Source: Alkalihalobacterium elongatum (GTDB lineage: Bacteria > Bacillota > Bacilli > Bacillales > Bacillaceae_F). Taken from it: 64,000 bases of DNA. The stretch lies in contig NZ_WMKZ01000019.1 in assembly GCF_019024285.1 (NCBI RefSeq), positions 1-64,000 of the forward strand, in the 5' to 3' direction. The notes under the pieces were generated by a model. It was not told where the DNA came from and made no database searches. It worked only from the letters and a program-made list of their open reading frames with translations. Positions within the stretch are counted from its first letter, which is position 1. Each line of letters opens with the position of its first letter. Below, one piece after another: positions 53,754 to 62,100 of the stretch. Made by a program: the position numbers and the translations under genes.

Positions 53754-55081
53754 TAGATGGAGTTTTCTGCATTAATATAGCCAGCTCCGTATATATAAAC
53801 CTCTGGTACTCTTAGATTGTTCCATAAATCTGTACCGTTTTTCAGGTTCTGTTTTACTTGGTCAGGAGTTAATGATGGATTATGTTCTAACATTAAAGCA
53901 ACAATACCTGCACAGATTGGGGTAGCCATGGAAGTGCCTGATAGAGTAATATAGTCTGAGCCAACGCGGTTTCCTTTTTGCAGTTTATCTATAAACGATT
54001 TCGGTGATCGAAGTGAGACGATATTTACACCTGGAGCTACAATATCTGGCTTTATCTGCCCATATAATGTTGGTCCTCTACTTGAAAAACTTGCAACATC
54101 ATCATCTTCTCTTTCCACCGTATCTCTATCATCCAATGCTCCAACGGTAATTACTTGTCGACTTACACCTGGGCTGGCAATAGTCTCGAATTCCGGACCG
54201 CTGTTCCCAGCAGCAACACAGACAACAATTCCCGAAGTCCAAGCTTCATTTACAATTTGTACCATAGGGTCATCATTTTCACTATCATGCCTTAGAGCTG
54301 GTCCTCCTAAGGACAAGTTGATGACATCGATTCTATTTTCTGGATTACTTGCATTGTAATTTATACAATATTCTACTCCTTGCATGACAGTTTCTAGCGT
54401 GCCTGACCCTAATTTATCTAACACTTTTATCCCTACCAAATTAGCTTCAGGGGCGGGCCCTCTATATCTGCCATTAGATGCTGAACCGTCTCCAAGAGCA
54501 TCCCCTGCACAATGAGTTCCATGTCCGTTATCATCGTATGGCTCAATTCTTTGATTAATAAAATCCACAAAATTAACAATCCTACCCGAAAGATCTTGAT
54601 GAGGGTGAACCCCCGTATCAATAACAGCAATAGTGACTCCTCTTCCAGTAAGAGTCGTTCCGTTTCTCACAACATCTCGGGCATTTGCTGCAACAACAGC
54701 CGTATCTAACAAAGCTTGAACTTCACGATTTAAATATATTTTTTTTACATGAGAACAGCTTGTTAATATTTTTTCTAAAGCAATTGGTGTCATTTGAGCA
54801 CTGCAGCAAGATACACTAGTAAACTCATTTCGAATTTTACAGCCAGAATGGCCATTGAAAATTTGTTCGACCTCCGAACACCCCTGTTCATAACACCCCT
54901 TTTCAAACTGAATGATTACTGAAAATCTTTTGGTCCTTTTTATGACACCTTCAAAAAATTTATGAAGAAAACAAGGTGTCCATTTAAAGGGCTTGTATTG
55001 ATTTAATACTTTTTCCCGTAATGGTTTGTCTAACTTATGGGCATGAGCTCGCACCATTTGTACCATAGAATATCCAAACAA
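53753..55081 (-). CDS. aprX: Intracellular subtilisin-like serine protease AprX
   Basis: A 442-aa S8 protease of exactly the length of B. subtilis AprX, beginning MFGYSMVQMVRAHAHKLDKP and lacking a signal peptide. The catalytic triad is Asp155 (VIDTGVHP), His187 (NGHGTHCAG) and Ser384 (SGTSMATP); the oxyanion Asn is in AAGNSGP. The N-terminal 130 residues form the propeptide-like region with the conserved CCSAQ segment. It acts in the cytoplasm, probably in stationary phase. Terminated by the 43-bp palindrome. Confidence 0.95.
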   Translation of the reverse strand: MFGYSMVQMVRAHAHKLDKPLREKVLNQYKPFKWTPCFLHKFFEGVIKRTKRFSVIIQFEKGCYEQGCSEVEQIFNGHSGCKIRNEFTSVSCCSAQMTPIALEKILTSCSHVKKIYLNREVQALLDTAVVAANARDVVRNGTTLTGRGVTIAVIDTGVHPHQDLSGRIVNFVDFINQRIEPYDDNGHGTHCAGDALGDGSASNGRYRGPAPEANLVGIKVLDKLGSGTLETVMQGVEYCINYNASNPENRIDVINLSLGGPALRHDSENDDPMVQIVNEAWTSGIVVCVAAGNSGPEFETIASPGVSRQVITVGALDDRDTVEREDDDVASFSSRGPTLYGQIKPDIVAPGVNIVSLRSPKSFIDKLQKGNRVGSDYITLSGTSMATPICAGIVALMLEHNPSLTPDQVKQNLKNGTDLWNNLRVPEVYIYGAGYINAENSI

Positions 55082-55349
55082 AAATCTCCCCTCCTATTTA
55101 TCATTTGCAATACTCTATGGAATTTTTAAGAGTTTTGACTTGGTTAATGTCCATTCTCGTAAAAAATATGCTAGTGACTAGGGTTTTTTTGACTATTTGA
55201 TTAATTTCTGAATTATCTGTTAAAATATAGTGAGTAAATTGATTATCGTGTTCGTTTCTATTTAAAAGGTTGTATCCGTATACTTTATAAATACCTTTCT
55301 TAGGTTCCTAAAAAGGAGCTTGGAAAATATAAGAGAAGGAGTTAAATGC

Positions 55350-56168
55350 ATGAGTAAATTAAATTTACATTCACAACATAATAATGAGAAAAATAGTAGA
55401 GATATCTATTTAGAGGGGGTAGTAAATTTCCGAGATTTAGGTGGATACCCTACAGCTGATGGTCGAAAAGTCAAGTGGGGACAATTTTTTCGATCAGGGG
55501 CGCTTAACGGGCTAACAGAAAATGATGTGGTTCGTTTACAAAATCTAGGAATTAAGAGAATATGTGATTTACGCCGAAGTATTGAAACAAAATCAAAACC
55601 TAATCCGAGAATTTCTGGAATTGACTACATTCATCTGCCCGTTATTCCAGAAAATGAAGATAAAGAACAGGTTAGGCAAGTTGGCGAATTATCTTTACAT
55701 GGTGAAAAGATCCAGTTGGGTGAGCCTGGTGAAATGCTTCTACGATTAAACCGTGTAATTGCCCACCAAACAAATACTTATTCTCAACTATTAAGAATGC
55801 TGTTTGAAGAAGAAAGTGTGCCCTTAGTTATTCATTGTGTTGCGGGTAAAGATCGCACAGGAGTATGTAGTTCATTGATACTAATGACTTTGGGTGTCCC
55901 TGAAGAAATAGTAATCGAAGACTTTACGTATACAAATAATTACCTTGAGCAATTAAAGCAAAAAATCCTTACTAAAAGGTTCTTAGAGAAAACCAAAGAT
56001 GTTAACCCTCAATCTATTGATGCCCTACTAGAGGCAAGACCAGATTACTTAAAAGCATTTTTAAAAGAAATCGCCGATCATTATGGTACCTTCGACGACT
56101 ATTTATCTCAAAATCTAGGGATAAGTAAACAAGATCGTAAAGATATACAAAATCGTTACTTAATCTAA
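55350..56168 (+). CDS. Tyrosine/serine-type protein phosphatase (Y_phosphatase3 family)
   Basis: A 272-aa phosphatase of the DSP-like COG2365 family. The P-loop is HCVAGKDRTGV with nucleophile Cys163 and the arginine six residues on, and it also has the family N-terminal motif VNFRDLGGYPTADGR. Members dephosphorylate phosphotyrosine, phosphoinositides or other phosphoesters; the substrate here is unknown. ATG 55350 follows AGAAGGAG; the frame opens 30 nt earlier. It stands alone, with no kinase nearby. Confidence 0.9.
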   Translation: MSKLNLHSQHNNEKNSRDIYLEGVVNFRDLGGYPTADGRKVKWGQFFRSGALNGLTENDVVRLQNLGIKRICDLRRSIETKSKPNPRISGIDYIHLPVIPENEDKEQVRQVGELSLHGEKIQLGEPGEMLLRLNRVIAHQTNTYSQLLRMLFEEESVPLVIHCVAGKDRTGVCSSLILMTLGVPEEIVIEDFTYTNNYLEQLKQKILTKRFLEKTKDVNPQSIDALLEARPDYLKAFLKEIADHYGTFDDYLSQNLGISKQDRKDIQNRYLI

Positions 56169-56402
56169 TGAGTTACATGTGTTATTGACTATACTTTTTT
56201 GTATGTTTACTAATTAAACCAAAAGTATAACTCCAACTGTACAAGGACTGGTTCAATTATGTCTGCTTCAGGGCCATAGGTTAAACGGTGAAGGCCAAAT
56301 AACCAATGGAAGACAACGATGTCAAAGCTTGCAAAAAAATCCTGAAGCAGCAATTACACCGTGAAAAAAAGGCTAGAGAAAACCATTTTCTACAAATGAT
56401 AA

Positions 56403-56495
56403 AGGCTGTTTTTCATAAACTTCGGTGCTAAAGCGTGAAGAACCAAGCTTATAAGTCTTATAGCAAAGAGCCAACAATCTTTGAGAAAACAGCCT
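56403..56495. mobile_element. Possible MITE-like element with 10-bp terminal inverted repeats
   Basis: AGGCTGTTTT (56403-56412) and AAAACAGCCT (56486-56495) are perfect inverted ends of a 93-bp non-coding segment. The flanks are AT-rich (left ATAA, right AATAA), which could be a small target duplication. It encodes nothing, so any mobility would need a transposase elsewhere. Confidence 0.35.
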
Positions 56496-56532
56496 AATAA
56501 AATTAGGAATGTTCGTACTCCTCCAAAGGCTT

Positions 56533-56688
56533 GATGACCTCTTCTTCTGTTTCAGCTACTCCTCTGGCTTCTTTCGGGCTCTTTGATGACCTCTTCCTTC
56601 TTTTCAGCTGTTCCTCGGGTTTCATTCCCGCTCTTTGTTGACCTCTTCCTTCGTTTCAGCTGCTCCTCGGGCTTCATTGAGTCTCTAT
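56533..56688. repeat. Three tandem copies of a 52-bp repeat
   Basis: Units start at 56533, 56585 and 56637. Each begins GATGACCTCTTC or GTTGACCTCTTC, contains TTTCAGCTNNTCCTC and ends GCTCTTT or similar; units are about 75-85% identical by eye. The period is not a multiple of three, arguing against a protein repeat. No spacers lie between them, so it is not a CRISPR. Confidence 0.85.
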
Positions 56689-57030
56689 GATTCCCTCTGT
56701 CTTCAGTATTAAAGCCTCTGAACTTTCTACTGTTATAGTTGCTGTTAATTCTAACGCATAGATAAGGTTGGTATGAAATAGCCGATCTATAAAAGCACCT
56801 TTTAAAAAAACTTTTATACAAAGGCGTTGTTTAAGCATTTTGTTCGACGTATTAGTGAAAATACTAAAAAAGGTAATCTTATAGATTATGAGCAATTGTT
56901 TTAATTAACTTTACTAAGTGTGTATGAAATAAGGATTTTCTCCTTAACATATTGTAAAATAACATTGGAGTGATTCAGGGCAAGTTTTATAAATGAGCGC
57001 AAAAAAGACTATTGGAGGATTTACTTTTTC

Positions 57031-57522
57031 ATGGAAGAATACAATCAAATTAGCAGTAAATACACTTTTTTGTATGGTTTCCATTCACGAAAGTATTTTA
57101 AACTTTTTATTACCGATAATGGCATTTGTGGGGCAGTAATTGCAGGAACCATACCTGATCCCATTATGGCTGATATTATGCTACCTCGAAACCCTGCTGG
57201 CTTTTTCTTAGAACCAGTTTACAATAAAAAGATCATGAAACGCCATGATAAAGAAGATGAACTAGATACAGATACAATTGAAAGTCTAGATTACCTAAAG
57301 TTAGACAAAAAGAACTTCTTTTGGAAAAAGGAAGAAGTCTCTGAAATAAACATTCAAGCAAAAATGCATAATTTTACATGGCCAGCTAAAAATTCGGGTA
57401 CAATTACTTTTCACTTACCTAAAAGAAAAAAGAAGACCTTTATTATGTATCCCGTGCAGGATATCGAAGGTTTAATTGAAGAACTAAAAAAAGTGATAGC
57501 TAATGTTAAAGTAACCCACTAA
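57031..57522 (+). CDS. Uncharacterised 163-aa protein
   Basis: A basic soluble protein with mixed beta structure (KYFKLFITDNGICGAVIAGT near the start, then GTITFHLPKRKKKTFIMYPV) that loosely resembles a PH-like/YcxB fold, and an acidic-basic middle (KRHDKEDELDTDTIESLDYL). It has no catalytic motif, signal peptide or clear TM. GGAGG lies 12 nt before the ATG, longer than usual. It is downstream of the repeat region and ends at a bidirectional terminator. I do not recognise the family. Confidence 0.65.
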   Translation: MEEYNQISSKYTFLYGFHSRKYFKLFITDNGICGAVIAGTIPDPIMADIMLPRNPAGFFLEPVYNKKIMKRHDKEDELDTDTIESLDYLKLDKKNFFWKKEEVSEINIQAKMHNFTWPAKNSGTITFHLPKRKKKTFIMYPVQDIEGLIEELKKVIANVKVTH

Positions 57523-57580
57523 CATCTGTTACTATCTCGTTTATGCATTCAACTAAAAGAACCAGGCTCTAAACGATAAC

Positions 57581-57617
57581 AAAAAGAGTTGCTACATCAT
57601 TATTAGCAACTCTTTTT
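57581..57617. terminator. Bidirectional terminator between the 163-aa gene and ald
   Basis: A perfect 14-bp stem AAAAAGAGTTGCTA / TAGCAACTCTTTTT with a 9-nt loop; the A- and T-rich ends serve both strands. Confidence 0.92.
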
Positions 57618-57649
57618 TCTAATCTTTTGTTTTTAGTTTTTGTTTAAAA

Positions 57650-58774
57650 TTAAACTTGTTGAGTTTCTAACACTTCATGAATATTTTTATATGGGAAATT
57701 ATGCGCCCTCGCTATACCTTCATAAACGATCGAACCATTCATAATATTCAAGCCCCTCAATAAAGCTGGGTTATCTATACATGCTTTTTTATAGCCTTTA
57801 TTCGCAACTTGGATAGCATATGGTACAGTAACGTTCGTCAATGCAATCGTTGACGTTCTTGGAACAGCTCCTGGCATATTCCCGACCGCATAATGGACAA
57901 CACCATGCTTTGTATAGGTGGGATTAGCATGCGTTGTTACTCGGTCAACTGTTTCAAATATACCGCCTTGGTCAATCGCAACATCTACGATCACAGTACC
58001 TTCTTCCATTAATCGAACAGTCTCTTCAGTAACAAGCTTAGGTGCTTTAGCTCCTGGGATTAAGACAGCGCCAATAACTAAATCAGCTTCTGTACAAGCG
58101 TCACTTATCGTTTGAGGGTTGGACATTATCGTTTGAATAGATGTTCCAAAAATATCGTCTAGCTCCCGCAAACGGCTCGGGTTTACATCAATAATTGACA
58201 CATCTGCCCCTAATCCGATCGCAATTTTCGCTGCATTGGAGCCAACAACTCCTCCACCAATAATTGTTACTTTGCCACGTTTAACTCCAGGAACACCTCC
58301 GAGTAATACTCCTTTACCACCTTTTGCTTTTTCAAGAAATTGTGCACCAATTTGGGTAGCCATTCTACCTGCGACTTCACTCATCGGTGTCAAAAGAGGA
58401 AGCGTACCGTCTTCTAATTGTACGGTTTCATAAGAGATGGCAACGACATTCTTTTCTATCAGTGCTTTAGTTAAATCCCGTTCTGCTGCTAGATGGAGAT
58501 AAGTAAATAAGATCAGTCCATCATAGAAGTATGGATACTCTTCTGGAAGAGGTTCCTTTACCTTCATGACCATGTCACATGTCCAAGCCTCTTCTGCTGT
58601 TACGATAACAGCACCCGCCTCGGTATATAGCTCATCATAAAAACCAGATCCGAGTCCTGCACATGTTTCCACAAAAACCTGATGTCCTTCCTTCACTAGA
58701 TTTAATACCCCTCCAGGAGTTAAAGCAACCCGATTTTCATTGTTTTTAATTTCCTTTGGAACGCCAATCCGCAC
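57650..58774 (-). CDS. ald: Alanine dehydrogenase
   Basis: A 374-aa NAD-dependent enzyme interconverting L-alanine and pyruvate plus ammonia. [20 protein letters not shown], the Rossmann [20 protein letters not shown] and [17 protein letters not shown] are diagnostic. It is monodirectional with the transaminase and semialdehyde dehydrogenase upstream and would return their product alanine to pyruvate. GGAGG precedes the ATG. Confidence 0.95.
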   Translation of the reverse strand: MRIGVPKEIKNNENRVALTPGGVLNLVKEGHQVFVETCAGLGSGFYDELYTEAGAVIVTAEEAWTCDMVMKVKEPLPEEYPYFYDGLILFTYLHLAAERDLTKALIEKNVVAISYETVQLEDGTLPLLTPMSEVAGRMATQIGAQFLEKAKGGKGVLLGGVPGVKRGKVTIIGGGVVGSNAAKIAIGLGADVSIIDVNPSRLRELDDIFGTSIQTIMSNPQTISDACTEADLVIGAVLIPGAKAPKLVTEETVRLMEEGTVIVDVAIDQGGIFETVDRVTTHANPTYTKHGVVHYAVGNMPGAVPRTSTIALTNVTVPYAIQVANKGYKKACIDNPALLRGLNIMNGSIVYEGIARAHNFPYKNIHEVLETQQV

Positions 58775-58816
58775 AACAACGAACCTCCTTTTTCAGTGAA
58801 TAATGCTATAAAGGGG

Positions 58817-58851
58817 GAGGTGCCAGGCACCTTTTTGGTGCCTGGCACCTC
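58817..58851 (-). repeat. GGTGCCAGGCACC palindrome, copy 2
   Basis: Arms GAGGTGCCAGGCACC (58817-58831) and GGTGCCTGGCACCTC with a T5 loop, directly after the transaminase stop. On the minus strand it is followed by CCCCC rather than a T-run, so it may terminate only partly and allow readthrough into ald. Confidence 0.85.
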
Positions 58852-58858
58852 TTTCTTT

Positions 58859-60220
58859 TTATTTATCTTTTAACTCATTTAACGATTCTTTTAGTATTTT
58901 AACTAGGAAGGCAAGGTCTTCCTCTTCAATATTTAGTGGAGGTGAAATCGTTAAGACATTATTGTACCCTGCTACTGTCGCACCATTTTTACCAATAATG
59001 ACGCCTTTTTGCTTACAAGAAGCAATAACTTTATTGACGATACTTACATCAATTGGTGCCTTCGTATTTTTGTCTGCAACGAGTTCAATACCAATGAGAA
59101 GACCTTTTCCACGAACATCGCCGACATAAGGATGGTTTTGCAGAAGATTTTGCAGATCGTTTTTAAGCCGTTCTCCTAACTGTTTTGATCGTTCAAACAA
59201 GCTTTCTTTTTCCATAATTTCCAAGTTCTTTAGAGCCAATGCACAAGCAGCAGGGCTGCCACCGAATGTGTTTACGTGTCTGAAGTAGTCATACTGCTCT
59301 GTTCCATTAAACGCTTCGTATATTTCTCGTTTAACTGCGGTTGCTGATAACGGTAAATATGCACTCGTAATCCCCTTGGCCATCGTAATTATATCTGGTT
59401 TGACACCGTAGTTCATAAACCCAAACGGCTCACCTGTACGTCCAAACCCACAAATAACCTCATCAACAATCATTAAAGCTCCGTGCTTTTCACACACGTC
59501 TTTTACAGCAGACATATATCCATCTGGTGGAACGAGAACGCCTCCCCCAGTAATGATTGGCTCCATAATCACAGCAGCGATCGTTTCACTTAATTCCCAT
59601 GTCATCGTGCGATCGATTGCTTGGACCGCTTCTAATTCCTCTGGAGGACAATCGGGGGCATCATTGGAACGGTAGAGGTCAGGTGGTGGTACATGGATAA
59701 AACCAGGCGCTAACGGTTCATATTTGTACTTTCTTTCAGCTTGCCCAGTTGCAGCCAGTGCTCCCATTGAATTTCCATGATACGCTCGATACCTTGAAAT
59801 GAATTTATACCGATTGTGGTCTCCTTTTTGCTGATGGTATTGTCTCGCTATTTTGAAAGCCGTTTCATTTGCTTCCGAACCACTATTTGAGAAAAAGAAA
59901 ACATACTCATCCCCTAGTAATTCATTTAGTTTTTCCGCTAGCTTAATAGCAGGTAAATGACTTTGTGTTAAAGGAAAGTAAGCTAATTCTTTTAATTGTT
60001 CATAAGCTGCTTCAGCTAACTCCGTGCGACCATAACCTACATTTACACACCACAGCCCTGACATAGCATCTAAATACCTATTTCCGTCATTATCAGTAAC
60101 CCAAGCCCCTTTCGCTTTAGTTACTACCATCGTACTTTGTGGATTGTAAGGCTTCATAGAGTGCCAAATATACTTTTCATCTTTTTCAAGAGCTTTCATA
60201 TTTTCATTTGTTCTAAGCAT
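58859..60220 (-). CDS. Class-III omega-amino acid:pyruvate transaminase (YhxA-like)
   Basis: A 453-aa PLP aminotransferase with VWHxM-like IWHSMKPYNPQS, MSGLWCVNVGYGR, FFFSNSGSEANETAF, VDEVICGFGRTG and the PLP lysine in TMAKGITSAYLP. This pattern matches beta-alanine/omega-amino acid:pyruvate transaminases and B. subtilis YhxA. With the neighbouring CoA-acylating dehydrogenase and ald it should convert beta-alanine (or a related omega-amino acid) plus pyruvate to malonate semialdehyde plus alanine. GGAGG precedes the ATG. Confidence 0.88.
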   Translation of the reverse strand: MLRTNENMKALEKDEKYIWHSMKPYNPQSTMVVTKAKGAWVTDNDGNRYLDAMSGLWCVNVGYGRTELAEAAYEQLKELAYFPLTQSHLPAIKLAEKLNELLGDEYVFFFSNSGSEANETAFKIARQYHQQKGDHNRYKFISRYRAYHGNSMGALAATGQAERKYKYEPLAPGFIHVPPPDLYRSNDAPDCPPEELEAVQAIDRTMTWELSETIAAVIMEPIITGGGVLVPPDGYMSAVKDVCEKHGALMIVDEVICGFGRTGEPFGFMNYGVKPDIITMAKGITSAYLPLSATAVKREIYEAFNGTEQYDYFRHVNTFGGSPAACALALKNLEIMEKESLFERSKQLGERLKNDLQNLLQNHPYVGDVRGKGLLIGIELVADKNTKAPIDVSIVNKVIASCKQKGVIIGKNGATVAGYNNVLTISPPLNIEEEDLAFLVKILKESLNELKDK

Positions 60221-60382
60221 GCCCTTCCTCCTTCCTTCCTTAAAAAATTTATTATATTAAAAAGCTGTTTTCGTTAGCTTTGGCTTCGGCTATTCAAGAA
60301 TTGATTTGAATGCTAAATGAGTGGGCTTCCGCCCAAAAATGATGAAAGCCTTTTCTATCGATTAGCTCATTGAACTAACATG

Positions 60383-61849
60383 TTAAAAGTCGTATCTTGA
60401 AGTAATCATCTTCTTACGAGTAAAGAAATTAACACCGTCTTTTCCATTTACATGGAGGTCGCCATAGAAGGAATCTTTCCAGCCAGAGAATGGGAAAAAC
60501 GCCATTGTTGCTGGTACTCCTACGTTAACCCCTAGCATTCCTGCATCCGCTTCTTCACGGAATTTACGAACAGCTTTTGCATCCTTCGTATAAATCGTCG
60601 CCCCATTTCCATAACGTGATTTTCGGATGTATTCTAGACCTTCATCTAAGTCTTCTGCACGTAGCATACTAATGACTGGTGCGAAGATCTCTTCTTTTGC
60701 GATAACCATTTCTGGTGTAACATGGTCAAAGATTGTTGGACCTAAGAAATTTCCGTCAGTCATTTCGTCTATTTCCTTACGACCATCACGAATGAGTGCT
60801 GCTCCTTCTTCAATACCTTTTGAAATATAATCTAATACTTTCGCTCGATGCGAATCGCGAATGACTGGTGTTAAAAGTACTTCATCATCTAATCCGTTCC
60901 CGATGATTAATTCATCAGCTCGCGCCTTTAATTCCCTTACAAAAGCCTCTCCATCACCTACTACAACAACTGCACTACAAGCCATACAACGCTGACCTGC
61001 ACTACCATAAGCCGATGCAACAATATGTGTAACCGCCTTTTCTACATCAGCATCTGGCATAACAATGTGGTGGTTTTTTGCACCAGATAGTGCCTGAACT
61101 CGCTTACCATTTGCTGCTGCTCGTTCATAAACATATTTCGCGACAGGTTGAGAACCTACAAAGGAAATTGCTTTAATTTCTTCATGATCAAGTAATCCAT
61201 TTACAACATCATGAGCCCCGTGAACAACATTTAGTACACCCGCAGGAGCACCTGCTTCTGAAAACAACTCTGCGAGTCTATTTGCTAACATTGGTGTTCT
61301 TTCAGAAGGCTTCAAGACGAATGTGTTTCCACACGCAACGGCCAACGGAAACATCCATAGAGGTACCATCATTGGAAAGTTAAATGGGGTAATCCCACCA
61401 ATTACGCCTAATGGGTACCTGAACATTTCAGAATCAATGTCTTCAGCAATTCCAGATAACGTTTCTCCCATCATTAATGTAGGTGCCCCCGCTGCAAACT
61501 CTACACATTCAATTCCACGTTGTACTTCACCATGTGCTTCTTTAAACGCCTTCCCATTTTCTTGAACGATTAACTTTGCTAATTCGTCATGATTATCTGA
61601 TAGTAATGTGTGAAATTTAAATAGAATACGAGCACGCTTTGGTACTGGTGTGTTTTTCCACGTTTTAAAAGCTTCACTAGCTGCTTGAACCGCTTGGTCA
61701 ACATCCTCTTTTGTTGATACAGGAACGGTAGCCAATACTTCCCCTGTTGCTGGATTCGGTACATCTAATGTGCTCTCTCCGTTTGATTCCACCCATTGGC
61801 CATTAATATAATTTTTTAAAACATTTGTTTGTTTTTGTATCATAGTCAT
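60383..61849 (-). CDS. mmsA: CoA-acylating methylmalonate/malonate-semialdehyde dehydrogenase
   Basis: A 488-aa aldehyde dehydrogenase of the MmsA/IolA type that oxidatively decarboxylates (methyl)malonate semialdehyde to propionyl- or acetyl-CoA. Catalytic Cys288 lies in [16 protein letters not shown]; the neighbouring [20 protein letters not shown] and [11 protein letters not shown] are typical MmsA segments. There is no inositol-operon gene nearby, so a role in omega-amino acid breakdown fits better than iolA. GGAGG precedes the ATG. Confidence 0.92.
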   Translation of the reverse strand: MTMIQKQTNVLKNYINGQWVESNGESTLDVPNPATGEVLATVPVSTKEDVDQAVQAASEAFKTWKNTPVPKRARILFKFHTLLSDNHDELAKLIVQENGKAFKEAHGEVQRGIECVEFAAGAPTLMMGETLSGIAEDIDSEMFRYPLGVIGGITPFNFPMMVPLWMFPLAVACGNTFVLKPSERTPMLANRLAELFSEAGAPAGVLNVVHGAHDVVNGLLDHEEIKAISFVGSQPVAKYVYERAAANGKRVQALSGAKNHHIVMPDADVEKAVTHIVASAYGSAGQRCMACSAVVVVGDGEAFVRELKARADELIIGNGLDDEVLLTPVIRDSHRAKVLDYISKGIEEGAALIRDGRKEIDEMTDGNFLGPTIFDHVTPEMVIAKEEIFAPVISMLRAEDLDEGLEYIRKSRYGNGATIYTKDAKAVRKFREEADAGMLGVNVGVPATMAFFPFSGWKDSFYGDLHVNGKDGVNFFTRKKMITSRYDF

Positions 61850-62016
61850 CGTTATTACCTCCTATATTTTCTGATTTTTCAATCAACTATTCCCTTGTAA
61901 TCATTATCTCTCATTTTGAAAAGGCATTCATTAGACACAATGTCAAATATCTCACGAATAAAATTCCACAAAATGAACAATGAAAATAATAATGATGAAA
62001 ATATAAAAATAACGAA

Positions 62017-62070
62017 AATGGTGCCAGGCACCTTTAGCGCAGTAGCGCATAAAAGGTGCCTGGCACCATT
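62017..62070 (-). repeat. GGTGCCAGGCACC palindrome, copy 3, with inserted inner hairpin
   Basis: Arms AATGGTGCCAGGCACCTTT (62017-62035) and AAAGGTGCCTGGCACCATT (62052-62070) are perfect inverted copies. The loop holds a second small GCGC / GCGC hairpin not present in the other copies. It lies 31 bp after the pucR stop and probably terminates it. Confidence 0.85.
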
Positions 62071-62100
62071 CTATTTCTCTGTTTTCTTCGAACTTTCTCT

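Larger units (their letters stand above)
56169..57030. other. Gene-poor, repeat-containing region
   Basis: 862 bp without a supported gene. It holds an imperfect inverted-repeat element (56403-56495) and a three-unit 52-bp tandem repeat (56533-56688). The open frames on the minus strand (56552-56821, 56674-56895) run through the tandem repeat, have no ribosome-binding site and low-complexity charged products, so I do not call them. The rest (56169-56400) resembles neither coding sequence nor a known RNA. Confidence 0.6.

Noticed and set aside
56533-56688. Possible CRISPR array
   Set aside because: The 52-bp units are directly adjacent, diverged and without spacers, and no cas gene is nearby.
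56552-56895. Charged open frames on the minus strand across the tandem repeat
   Set aside because: They follow from repeat composition; unit length is not a codon multiple and there is no ribosome-binding site.
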